From Undibacterium umbellatum (GTDB lineage: Bacteria; Pseudomonadota; Gammaproteobacteria; Burkholderiales; Burkholderiaceae_D), in NCBI RefSeq assembly GCF_014284125.1, contig NZ_JACOFX010000006.1:186001-250000 (forward strand): a stretch of 64,000 bases of DNA, given 5' to 3'. Below, one piece after another: positions 16,467 to 24,762 of this stretch. Within the stretch, counting starts at the first letter, position 1; every line of letters begins with the position of its first letter. Below the pieces are notes generated by a model that was given only the letters and a program-made list of their open reading frames with translations, had not been told where the DNA came from and ran no database searches. The position numbers and the translations under genes are program-made.

Positions 16467-17276
16467 TCACAAATCCATGATGAAGTGCTCGCTAGCCCAT
16501 GTTTGCCAGGCTTGCGGAGCGTCAGTGTCGTTGAGGAATTTTTGCAGATGTTCAACATCATCGAATGCAGACATGCCCCAAAGCCGGAATGCATCGACGT
16601 AGCCCATGTCATCTTCATAACTATCGGCAAAATCATCCAAGCTGAGACCCAATTGCCAGGGCGGTGTCAGCTTGTTTGCGGCTAACATTTGCGTAAGTGT
16701 CAGCAAGCCTTGTTTGAAGTTTGGCGTGCCTGGCTGCTCTTCTCGCAAGGCAGAAGCGCAGGCAGCCCATACTGGTGGTACCACAGGCAGTTGCCAGTCA
16801 GGGCGTAGCCTGAGCTCGGCAACTTGACGTGACCAAAACCACAGATAACGTGTCCAGTTGCGCGCTACTTCTTCTGGGGTTTCGTCAAACTCCCATGGCC
16901 GTGCAACGCCTTCCTGTTGTGCCAGCCAGGTAGGATAGGCAATGTCAGACGCGATCAGGCTCAGATCCTGAAGTTCTTTGAGGTACGTTTTATATTCATC
17001 TTGTTCCTCATGTTCAAGCTCAGGATGTAAGGTCTCTTGAACATAGTCCGCCCAATTGTAAGGTGCGGGTGGATGGCGTTTCAGGTAGGCCAGTCTTACA
17101 TCGAAGTCAGCGGGCATTTCTTGTATAAAATCCCTCCACTTGCCAAGCCAGGTTTCACCAGCTCCCATGCGCCAACCTATGGTGTATCGATCATAATGCG
17201 GGAATTTTTCCCAAGGCGGTGCAATATCGCCTTGGACATCGAGATCTGCAGAGTAAGTTGCTTGAATATTTTGCAT
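16467..17276 (-). CDS. Conserved hypothetical protein, 269 residues
   Basis: I do not recognise the family. The protein is soluble, Trp/Tyr-rich and acidic. It has an N-terminal motif PPWEKFPHYDRYTIGWRMG and GETWLGKWRDFIQEMP, a charged middle (HPELEHEEQDEYKTYLKEL), and a C-terminal half with LTPPWQLGLSLDDFADSYEDDMGYVDAFRLWG, possibly helical. No signal peptide or membrane helix is seen. Codon use looks like its neighbours. The convergent DUF1398 gene ends 17 bases away. Coding is likely because of the length and the sensible amino-acid make-up. Confidence 0.75.
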   Translation of the reverse strand: MQNIQATYSADLDVQGDIAPPWEKFPHYDRYTIGWRMGAGETWLGKWRDFIQEMPADFDVRLAYLKRHPPAPYNWADYVQETLHPELEHEEQDEYKTYLKELQDLSLIASDIAYPTWLAQQEGVARPWEFDETPEEVARNWTRYLWFWSRQVAELRLRPDWQLPVVPPVWAACASALREEQPGTPNFKQGLLTLTQMLAANKLTPPWQLGLSLDDFADSYEDDMGYVDAFRLWGMSAFDDVEHLQKFLNDTDAPQAWQTWASEHFIMDL

Positions 17277-17526
17277 TTTTGTCTTTTGTTAACGAATTCT
17301 TTTGCTCACTTTTTCTTCCCATTTTCCTGGCATTTAGAAGTGTCGCGAAAACAGTGTTTTTAACTGGCATTGCAGTCTTAATTTGCTTTTATACAGGCTT
17401 TTTGCGCGCATTTCAGCATCTACCAAAGTATAGCTAGCAATGTACTTGCCAGCGTGGCATGCTTGTATATGATGTAATAAGCATGCACGATGACTTCTGC
17501 ATGGATTTCAATGCAAAGGAAGCACC

Positions 17527-19161
17527 TTGAACGAACCGCTTTCTCAATCGACAAACTTGTCGTTTTTTACAGAAGGACCTGCTGGTACGTTGTTTGCGCA
17601 ATATGACCCTGCAGCAGCTGGTCCAGCCCCGGATATGGCCAGTCTCGAAAGCGCATTGCAAGCAAGTGAATACGCTGATTTCTATAGAGACAGTACGGCT
17701 TTACTGGCCTTCATCAAGCTATGTCGTGACGTAAAAGAACTGCAAAAAATCCAGATAGGGGAGCGCAGAGATGCTGAGTTCTCACTAGAGGTTTCCGACG
17801 ATTTGTTATCCGCATACCTGACCTTGATTCCTGCCCAAGGTGGTAAAGCCATAGGTAGTGCGATCAATGATGCCTTGCGTGAACAGGGTATTATCCATGG
17901 TATTTTGCATAAGGAACTCGACGCAGCCCTGGCAGCTGGGGCATGTCATCATGTGCTGATTGCAGAAGGTGAGCCGCCACGCCAGGGGGTGGCAGGGAAA
18001 CTGGAGCCACTGTTCGGCGCCCAAAAAAGTGAAATTGCACAACGAGACGAACTGGCGATGATCAAGTTTCGCGAGCTCAGCCATTTACTGATTGTTCATA
18101 TTGGCGATGAGCTGATGCGGCGAACTCCGCCGGTGCATGGAAAATTTGGCATGAATATCAAGGGTCAGGTCATATTGGCCAAACCCATGCCGGAAATGGC
18201 TTTTGCTGCGCAATTGCAGGGCGCAGTGCCATCTGCTGCAAATCCTGATTTGCTGGTGGCAACCAATGCCGGTCAGCCTGTGGTGGTGGATAATGGCGTG
18301 ATCGTCAATCCGGTTTTACAGGTACCCGATGTGGATTTGAGTACCGGAAATATCAGTTTTGAAGGCACCATTCATGTGGATGGTGATATCAAGGCTGGCA
18401 TGATACTGAATGTGACTGGAGATATTATCGTCAATGGCCTGGTGGAAGCGGCGGATATTACGGCTGGTGGCAACGTCGCAGTCACGGGTGGGATCATAGG
18501 TCTGGCAGAAAAAAAGCCGGGCACGCAGCATCTCAGTGGTACAACGTCAAGGATAAAGTGCGCTGGTTCAGTGCAAGCCCTGTTTGCCGAGAACGCCCAC
18601 ATAGAGGCGGGCGATAGCATACATCTGCAGCAAAATGCCAGGCAGTGTGAACTCGTGGCAAGGAGGGAGATCATCGTCGGTAAGCCAGGTTCCAATGTGG
18701 GTAATATTCTGGGTGGCCGCGCACAGGCTGCCCTGGCGATTTGCGCAGTTTCTATTGGTTCGCCAGTGGCGACGCGCACCCAAATTCAAGTCGGGTTTGA
18801 TCCTTATCGGGATCAGCAAATTCATGACAAACAATACCAGATAGGGCGCAAAGCTTCTGAGCTGGATCAACTAATCAAGTTGCAAGCTTTTTTTGCTACT
18901 CATCCGCAAAAAGCTGCGGGAGGTGTAGGTGAGAAAGTCGAGGCCAAACGCCTGTATTTATTGGCGGAACTGGATACCCTGGAAGAAGAGCTGGATGAAC
19001 TGGAAGCAGAACAGGAACTGATTGACAAGGCCAGTGTGAAAATCATCAAAAAAATCCACGAGGGTGTGGAAATACAAATAGGCAAGCAGAAATGGCAGGT
19101 CAAGGAAGATTCCGGACCTGGCAATTATCAATTACATGATGGGCATATTGCCATCATATGA
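17527..19161 (+). CDS. FapA/DUF342 family protein (flagellar assembly protein A-like)
   Basis: A 544-residue protein. The middle carries the DUF342 beta-helix: VDLSTGNISFEGTIHVDGDIKAGMILNVTGDIIVNG from about residue 255, then GGIIGLAEKKPGT and IEAGDSIHLQQNARQCELVARREIIVG. The C-terminus has a coiled coil (TLEEELDELEAEQELIDKA) as in FapA. The start is TTG at 17527 with AAAGGAAG 5 bases upstream; no in-frame ATG fits. Related proteins are linked to polar flagellar function and localisation in Vibrio. No flagellar genes lie nearby, so the role here is open. Confidence 0.85.
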   Translation: MNEPLSQSTNLSFFTEGPAGTLFAQYDPAAAGPAPDMASLESALQASEYADFYRDSTALLAFIKLCRDVKELQKIQIGERRDAEFSLEVSDDLLSAYLTLIPAQGGKAIGSAINDALREQGIIHGILHKELDAALAAGACHHVLIAEGEPPRQGVAGKLEPLFGAQKSEIAQRDELAMIKFRELSHLLIVHIGDELMRRTPPVHGKFGMNIKGQVILAKPMPEMAFAAQLQGAVPSAANPDLLVATNAGQPVVVDNGVIVNPVLQVPDVDLSTGNISFEGTIHVDGDIKAGMILNVTGDIIVNGLVEAADITAGGNVAVTGGIIGLAEKKPGTQHLSGTTSRIKCAGSVQALFAENAHIEAGDSIHLQQNARQCELVARREIIVGKPGSNVGNILGGRAQAALAICAVSIGSPVATRTQIQVGFDPYRDQQIHDKQYQIGRKASELDQLIKLQAFFATHPQKAAGGVGEKVEAKRLYLLAELDTLEEELDELEAEQELIDKASVKIIKKIHEGVEIQIGKQKWQVKEDSGPGNYQLHDGHIAII

Positions 19162-19174
19162 GATCTGAGACCTG

Positions 19175-19867
19175 CTATTCAGTTGAATTCTCTGGTTTCC
19201 AGTCCTGTGCCAATGCCTCGGCTTCTGCAACTTCATCCTTGCTCATTTTGGCAGCCACATATTTCCTGAATACTTCACTGTCTTCATAATCACCAGCCAG
19301 GCTCAGCCATTTATACGCTTCAACCAGATTGCTTGCGACGCCGCGACCTTTCAGGTAAAGCAGACCTAATTGATACTGGGCACTGGCATTGCTTTGATTC
19401 GCTGCTCTCTGAAATAATTCTTTAGCCTTGTTGTAGTCGCGTGCCACGCCATTCCCCGTAACATGCAAAATTCCCAGGCTGTATTGAGCATCGGCATAGC
19501 CCTGGTCAGCAGCCTTCCTGAACCATGACGCAGCAATGCCATGATTCGACAGCATGCCTTTGCCTTTGGCATACATACGCCCCAGATTTACTTGTGCCTT
19601 GACATTGCCCTTGCTGGCAGATAGTTCAAACCAGCTGAATGCCTGTTTGTAGTCTTGTGGCACACCTTCACCATTCAAAAACATCAGGCCCAGATTGAAT
19701 TGCGCATCGGCATTACCCTTGTCTGCAGCTGCCTTGAATGATTCAAGTGCAGATGCAAAATCACCTTGCTCGTAGTAGCTGACTCCATCGTTAAAGTCGT
19801 CAGCATGTACATTGCCAGTTGCCAGCATGCATGACAGCAAGACGACAGCAGGGTTAAATTTTCGCAT
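19175..19867 (-). CDS. Secreted Sel1-repeat (TPR-like) protein
   Basis: A 230-residue protein with a signal peptide (MRKFNPAVVLLSCMLATGNVHA) and about five Sel1-like repeats of 36 residues, e.g. GNADAQFNLGLMFLNGEGVPQDYKQAFSWF and GYADAQYSLGILHVTGNGVARDYNKAKELF. These form an alpha-alpha solenoid for protein interaction, here in the periplasm. ATG 19867 is chosen because it starts a clean signal peptide; the in-frame extension to 19921 does not. The gene faces the FapA-like gene tail to tail. Confidence 0.88.
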   Translation of the reverse strand: MRKFNPAVVLLSCMLATGNVHADDFNDGVSYYEQGDFASALESFKAAADKGNADAQFNLGLMFLNGEGVPQDYKQAFSWFELSASKGNVKAQVNLGRMYAKGKGMLSNHGIAASWFRKAADQGYADAQYSLGILHVTGNGVARDYNKAKELFQRAANQSNASAQYQLGLLYLKGRGVASNLVEAYKWLSLAGDYEDSEVFRKYVAAKMSKDEVAEAEALAQDWKPENSTE

Positions 19868-19987
19868 GGCATGTCCTTGTTGGAAAGTAGTCAGCTCTAG
19901 CTGCTGACTGCATTTTAGCAAGCGCGTGACTGCTTTGCATTTGACTTTATGATACAGATTCGATTTCCAGATCAGTCTGGTGGAAGT

Positions 19988-20623
19988 TTATGTCTTTCCA
20001 GATAAGGCCGCTTCCAGAACTTCAATAAATTGATGCACATGATAGGCATCGACCAGCCCATGATGGACAAAAATTGCAATCGGCAGCATCAGACGCTGAT
20101 CTTGCTTGAAAAATTTGCCAACGGAGATTTTAGGTACACTGTCCTTGCGATCATATTGCCGGGCATGGGTTAGTCCGGTGAAGCTGATCCATGGGATGGC
20201 AGAGAAGTGGATGACGTCTTCACGTGCGCATTCATCATTGAAACAAAGGCCGCTGCTATTCTTGATTTTATCCATGGCGATATTTGCCCCTGCTGCGAAG
20301 GTGGCAAAATCTTCTTCATAATAAATGGGGCAAAATCCAAAAGTATGATCGGCACGCTGCACGGTTGCATTCGCGTGTATTACCTCGTAATCAAACACCT
20401 TGCCGTCTTCTATGCGGTAGCGCATGGCATCGGTGCGCATGATGGCGTTTAATATCTGATGCAGGTAAAACAGGAAGAAGGAATGCTGTTTTTCTTTGCA
20501 ATACTGATAAGCCCAGGTGCAATCCACATTCAGGCTCAGGCCGTGGAAGGGTTCATCCATTTGGGAAAAGAAGGCGTAATGCTCACGCCTATTCCAGTTT
20601 GCTATATCTAACTGCTTTTTCAT
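19988..20623 (-). CDS. Chloramphenicol acetyltransferase-like (CatA-type) protein
   Basis: A 211-residue protein of the trimeric type-A CAT fold: IANWNRREHYAFFSQ at the N-terminus, AIPWISFTGL near residue 140 and the active-site region HHGLVDAYHVHQF near 188, with catalytic His and Asp present (consensus HHxxxDG, here Ala for Gly). ATG 20623 is chosen; an upstream TTG at 20698 would put the transaldolase terminator inside the gene. The protein differs enough from resistance enzymes that drug resistance should not be assumed. It may acetylate another substrate. Confidence 0.8.
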   Translation of the reverse strand: MKKQLDIANWNRREHYAFFSQMDEPFHGLSLNVDCTWAYQYCKEKQHSFFLFYLHQILNAIMRTDAMRYRIEDGKVFDYEVIHANATVQRADHTFGFCPIYYEEDFATFAAGANIAMDKIKNSSGLCFNDECAREDVIHFSAIPWISFTGLTHARQYDRKDSVPKISVGKFFKQDQRLMLPIAIFVHHGLVDAYHVHQFIEVLEAALSGKT

Positions 20624-20637
20624 ATCCGGGTCATCAA

Positions 20638-20665
20638 AACAAAAAAGGGCAGAAAATTCTGCCCT
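20638..20665 (-). terminator. Rho-independent terminator of the transaldolase gene
   Basis: On the - strand AGGGCAGAA and TTCTGCCCT form a perfect 9-bp stem around a TT loop, followed by a run of T (20638-20645 complement). It begins 30 bases after the transaldolase stop and ends just before the ATG of the CAT-like gene. Confidence 0.85.
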
Positions 20666-20694
20666 CTCATCATAACCTGTCAGGTGGTTTTGAT

Positions 20695-21630
20695 TCAACG
20701 CATTGCGGCAATCATCTTTTCCAGTTTGACGGTGTCGGCACAGAAAGCACGTATGCCTTCTGACAGTTTTTCTGTCGCCATGGCATCTTCATTCAAGTCG
20801 AGACGGAAAGTCTTTTCATCCATGTTGATTTTTTGCAGGTCAGAAGAAGCCGCCAATTCCTTGCTCAGTTTTTGCGTGACATTGCCATTGCTGTCGCTGA
20901 GTTTTTGCAAAAGATCAGGGCTGATAGTCAGCAAGTCGCAACCAGCCAGTTCCAGGATTTGCGAAGTATTGCGGAAACTGGCGCCCATGACTTCGGTGTT
21001 GTAACCAAACTTGCGATAGTAAGTGTAGATTTTTTTGACGGACAAGACGCCTGGATCATCTGCGCCAAAAATTTCCTGGCCAGTCTTGTTTTTGTACCAG
21101 TCATAGATGCGGCCAACGAAAGGCGAGATCAGTTGCGCACCTGCTTCAGCGCAGGCTATCGCTTGTGCCAGGCAGAACAGCAAGGTCATATTGCAGCGTA
21201 TGCCTTCTTTCTCCAATACTTCGGCGGCACGTATACCTTCCCAGGTAGAAGCGATTTTGATCAGGATGCGTTCACGCGGTATGCCTTCAGCTTCGTACAT
21301 GGCGATCAGTTGACGGCCTTTGGCAATGGTGCCAGCAGTGTCGAAAGAAAGGCGGGCATCGGTTTCCGTAGAAACGCGGCCAGGGATGACTTTTAAAATT
21401 TCCAGGCCAAAAGCAATGAGCAAATGATCAATGGTTTCATCAATGGACTTGCCAGCTGTTTCTTTGACAGCTTTTTCAAGCAAAGGCAGGTATTCCGGCT
21501 TTTGCACGGCTTTCAGGATCAGGGACGGGTTGGTCGTCGCGTCACGTGGCGCGTAAGCCTGGATAGCCTGAAAATCGCCAGTGTCAGCGACAACAGTGGT
21601 GTATTGCTTGAGTTGTTCTAATTGGTTCAT
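20695..21630 (-). CDS. tal: Transaldolase
   Basis: A 311-residue enzyme of the non-oxidative pentose phosphate pathway that moves a dihydroxyacetone unit from sedoheptulose 7-phosphate to glyceraldehyde 3-phosphate. It has the N-terminal [32 protein letters not shown] (near residue 30), the Schiff-base lysine in [12 protein letters not shown] (near 129) and [30 protein letters not shown]. Length and motifs match TalB. It is 33 bases downstream of selD on the same strand and is followed by a strong terminator. Confidence 0.96.
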   Translation of the reverse strand: MNQLEQLKQYTTVVADTGDFQAIQAYAPRDATTNPSLILKAVQKPEYLPLLEKAVKETAGKSIDETIDHLLIAFGLEILKVIPGRVSTETDARLSFDTAGTIAKGRQLIAMYEAEGIPRERILIKIASTWEGIRAAEVLEKEGIRCNMTLLFCLAQAIACAEAGAQLISPFVGRIYDWYKNKTGQEIFGADDPGVLSVKKIYTYYRKFGYNTEVMGASFRNTSQILELAGCDLLTISPDLLQKLSDSNGNVTQKLSKELAASSDLQKINMDEKTFRLDLNEDAMATEKLSEGIRAFCADTVKLEKMIAAMR

Positions 21631-21663
21631 GGTATTTGCAAAAGTGGGGGCAAAATCAAAAAA

Positions 21664-22722
21664 TCAGGGCAGGACTGTAATTAGGGGTTCACCTGTAACA
21701 ATATCACCAATCACAGCAGCTTCCAAGAAGCCACCCTGACGGAAAATCCTCAAAACATCTTCTACTGCTTCAGGGGCGCAGGCGACCAGCAAGCCGCCTG
21801 AGGTTTGCGGATCGGTCAACAAGGCTTGTTGCGCGGGGCTGATCAGTGCATCAAGATTGACAGACTCACCATAGGCAGCCCAGTTGCGGGCTGAGGCACC
21901 GGTGATAAAACCATCAGTCGCCAGTTGTTCTACATTCGCCAGCAAGGGTATCGTAGTCATATTCAGACGCGCTGCCAGTCCTGAGCCACGACAGACTTCC
22001 AGCAAATGGCCTAGCAAGCCAAAGCCGGTGACATCGGTCATGGCATGCACGCTATCAAGAGCAGACAGGGCCTGCCCAGGTTTGTTGAGTTTGGTGGTGC
22101 TGTCTATCATGGTGTCATAGCCAGCGCTGTCCAGTACCTGTTTTTTCAGGGCAGCAGACAATATACCTACACCCAGTGGTTTGCTGAGTATCAGTTTGTC
22201 GCCTGCTTTCGCATCCGCATTGCGCTTGACCTTGGATGGATGGATCAGACCCATGACCACCAGGCCATAAATTGGTTCGACAGAATCGATGGTGTGACCA
22301 CCAGCGATGGGTATGCCAGCTTCGGCGCAAATGCTTTCACCACCCTGGATAATCTTGCCTATGACTTCCAGCGGCAACTGATTGATGGGCATGCCGACCA
22401 GGGCCAGTGCCATGATAGGGGTGCCACCCATGGCATAAATATCTGAAATGGCATTGGTGGCAGCGATACGACCGAAGTCAAAAGGGTCGTCCACAATGGG
22501 CATGAAAAAATCGGTGGTGGCGATCAGTGCCTGCTCATCATTGAGTTTATAGACAGCTGCATCGTCTGCAGTTTCTATGCCGACCATGAGGGCTGATGGC
22601 ACAGGAAAGCCCGAAGATTTTTTTAGTATTTCGGCAAGTACGCCAGGCGCAATCTTGCAACCACAGCCACCGCCATGCGAAAAAGAGGTGAGTCGAACGG
22701 GTGCGTCAGTTTCTTTGCTCAT
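21664..22722 (-). CDS. selD: Selenide, water dikinase (selenophosphate synthetase)
   Basis: A 352-residue enzyme that makes selenophosphate from selenide and ATP for tRNA selenouridine or selenocysteine. The N-terminus has SFSHGGGCGCKIAPGVL, with catalytic Cys rather than Sec and the following Lys. Then come VGIETADDAAVYKLND, ATTDFFMPIVDDPFDFGRIAATNAISDIYAMGG and GGHTIDSVEPIYGLV, all SelD signatures. Length matches E. coli SelD (347). Partner genes selA, selB or selU are not in the window. It probably shares a transcript with tal. Confidence 0.96.
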   Translation of the reverse strand: MSKETDAPVRLTSFSHGGGCGCKIAPGVLAEILKKSSGFPVPSALMVGIETADDAAVYKLNDEQALIATTDFFMPIVDDPFDFGRIAATNAISDIYAMGGTPIMALALVGMPINQLPLEVIGKIIQGGESICAEAGIPIAGGHTIDSVEPIYGLVVMGLIHPSKVKRNADAKAGDKLILSKPLGVGILSAALKKQVLDSAGYDTMIDSTTKLNKPGQALSALDSVHAMTDVTGFGLLGHLLEVCRGSGLAARLNMTTIPLLANVEQLATDGFITGASARNWAAYGESVNLDALISPAQQALLTDPQTSGGLLVACAPEAVEDVLRIFRQGGFLEAAVIGDIVTGEPLITVLP

Positions 22723-22783
22723 GAGACTTATACTTTTTTGCGTTGGTCAGAAGCTGTTGATTATACGCCTAGCCTATAAGTAT

Positions 22784-22815
22784 AAAAAAAGCGACCACCA
22801 AAGTGATCGCTTTTT
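22784..22815 (-). terminator. Terminator between the DEAD-box helicase and selD
   Basis: On the - strand GCGATCAC and GTGGTCGC pair (one G-T wobble) around a TTTG loop, followed by seven T residues (complement of 22784-22790). It ends the helicase transcript. The + strand also shows a T5 tail, so it could work in both directions. Confidence 0.8.
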
Positions 22816-22879
22816 CATGATATTGCTTATGCAGCAATGTCTATGTTACTTGCTCTACTGAGTAAAGCTACATGGCAAA

Positions 22880-24343
22880 TCAGTAGTCGCCAAATGTACG
22901 ACGTGCACCACTATCGTTAGAGCGGTTGCCTTTGTAGCCGCCGCCTTCTTTACGTGGACCAGCGCTGGTACCAGTAGAAGCGCCAGCTGGCTTGCTAAAG
23001 CTGCGTTGACCTGGTTTGTTATTGCCGTAACCACCGCCACCACCTGCGCCAGCGCCTGTTTTACGGGCGTCACCTGGTTTCCAGCCGTTAGGTTTGCGTG
23101 CAGCAGAGCGTGCTGGTGCGGCAGATTTCTTAGGTTCAAAACCTTCGATGACATCAACAGGGATCAATTGCTTGGTGAAGCGTTCGATACGTTTGACGTG
23201 CATGCCTTCAGCATGGTTCACCAGGGAAATCGCCAGACCTTTACGACCAGCACGACCAGTACGGCCAATACGGTGGACATAATCTTCCGGGAATTTAGGC
23301 AAATCGTAGTTGAATACGTGCGTAATCGCAGGAACGTCAATACCACGGGCAGCAACGTCAGTTGCTACCAGTACACGTACCGTGCCACGGCGCAATGCGT
23401 CCAGAGTGCGGTTACGCGCACCTTGGTGCATGTCGCCATGCAGGGCAGCAGCAGCGAAACCAGCGATGTTCAGGCGGTCAGCGATCGTGTCTGCATCACG
23501 TTTAGTGGCTGTAAATACAACTGCCTGGTCAACGGTAGTGTCGCGCAGGAGATGATCAAGCATGCGGTTTTTGTGTGACAGGTCATCCACAAAGTGAACG
23601 CGTTGCTGAATGTTTTCATGCTTGCTGGCAGAACCGGCGATCTGTATGACCAGAGGCTCAGTTGTGATGCGTTTTGCCATGTTACCAACGACGCCATCCA
23701 GTGTTGCGGAGAACAGCATAGTTTGACGTGTAGGAGGTGTGGCAGCGACGATTTTTTCGATATCGTCGATGAAACCCATGTCCAGCATGCGGTCAGCTTC
23801 GTCCAGAACCAGCATTTGCAGTTCAGAAAAGTCGATCTTGCCAGATTCCATATGGTCGATCAAACGACCAGGTGTTGCCACCAGGATTTCTGGATTGCGG
23901 GACAGCAATTGCATCTGTTTAGGATAAGGCATGCCACCCAGGATGGATACTGCCTTGATACGGCGGGAATAGGCGCTGTATTTGTCAGTTGCTGTAGTGA
24001 CTTGCAAAGCCAGTTCGCGGGTTGGAGTCAACACCAGCATTTTTGGTTTTGCAGCAACGAAACGTGGTTTGTCGCCACGTGAACGGGCAGCCTGGCGTTC
24101 TTGATTAGGGGTTTTGCTGGTGGCAGCGTCGTAGCTGACAACTTCAGCAGTAACCAGTTTATGCAAAGCAGGCAGCATGAAAGCGGCAGTTTTGCCGGAG
24201 CCGGTCTGGGATGAGACCATCAGGTCACGACCTTCAATCGCGGCAGGGATTGCCTGTTCTTGTACCGAAGTTGGCTTGGTGTAGCCAGAATCAGTCAGAG
24301 CGCGGATGATATTGACGTGTAGACCTAGTGCTTCAAAACTCAT
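22880..24343 (-). CDS. DEAD-box ATP-dependent RNA helicase (RhlE-like)
   Basis: A 487-residue helicase with all core motifs: Q motif (GYTKPTSVQEQAIPAAIEGRD), motif I SSQTGSGKTAAF, motif Ia PTRELALQ, motif II VLDEADRMLDMGF, motif III FSATL, motif V ATDVAARGIDVPAITHV and motif VI HRIGRTGRAGRKG. A basic Gly/Ser-rich tail (after residue 400, GGGGGYGNNKPGQRSFSKPAG) is typical of RNA-binding RhlE/SrmB-like proteins. ATG 24343 is chosen because MSFEALGLH is the canonical start. The exact orthologue (RhlE, DeaD or SrmB) is not certain. A long 5' region lies upstream. Confidence 0.93.
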   Translation of the reverse strand: MSFEALGLHVNIIRALTDSGYTKPTSVQEQAIPAAIEGRDLMVSSQTGSGKTAAFMLPALHKLVTAEVVSYDAATSKTPNQERQAARSRGDKPRFVAAKPKMLVLTPTRELALQVTTATDKYSAYSRRIKAVSILGGMPYPKQMQLLSRNPEILVATPGRLIDHMESGKIDFSELQMLVLDEADRMLDMGFIDDIEKIVAATPPTRQTMLFSATLDGVVGNMAKRITTEPLVIQIAGSASKHENIQQRVHFVDDLSHKNRMLDHLLRDTTVDQAVVFTATKRDADTIADRLNIAGFAAAALHGDMHQGARNRTLDALRRGTVRVLVATDVAARGIDVPAITHVFNYDLPKFPEDYVHRIGRTGRAGRKGLAISLVNHAEGMHVKRIERFTKQLIPVDVIEGFEPKKSAAPARSAARKPNGWKPGDARKTGAGAGGGGGYGNNKPGQRSFSKPAGASTGTSAGPRKEGGGYKGNRSNDSGARRTFGDY

Positions 24344-24762
24344 GAATTTCTTTCGTGATTGGAACATTTGCAAAATGCGGCAGCAATGCCAAGCTCACCG
24401 ACGATAAGGCCAGTTTGCAGCATGTTTTGCCGGAACGATTGCTTCTGTTCCCGTATAAATTAGCGCGTTGCTAACGAACGCGCGCAACAATGCAGCGCCA
24501 ACCAAACGAAATGAACACAGAAAATCCAACAAGGGACGACAATGAAATTTCGGCACAAAAGCTTTGCGCCGGGATGATGTCTATGGATTACTACCAGACA
24601 TGCGAGGCGGGAGGGCTTTTACATGCACCATCCTGAGGATGTGCACAGGCTTGCGATGCTACTTGGTTCTACGCTGAAATTTATATTGCAGCGCAAAAAA
24701 CGGAACTATACAGGATTTTTCAGGAAAAAGCAGCCAGTTTCTAAGAAAATCTTGCTCATGCC
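24344..24762. other. Gene-less region between helicase and GH8 genes
   Basis: About 420 bases without a convincing gene. It should hold the helicase promoter and 5' leader (- strand) and the 3' end of the GH8 gene. A perfect 7-bp hairpin GCGCGTT/AACGCGC (24463-24483) lies about 120 bases upstream of the helicase start. Long structured leaders are known for cold-regulated helicases, but nothing here proves such control. Confidence 0.4.

Noticed and set aside
19988-20623. Calling this a chloramphenicol-resistance gene
   Set aside because: The fold and active-site His/Asp support a CAT-like enzyme, but the sequence departs from resistance enzymes and there is no mobile context.
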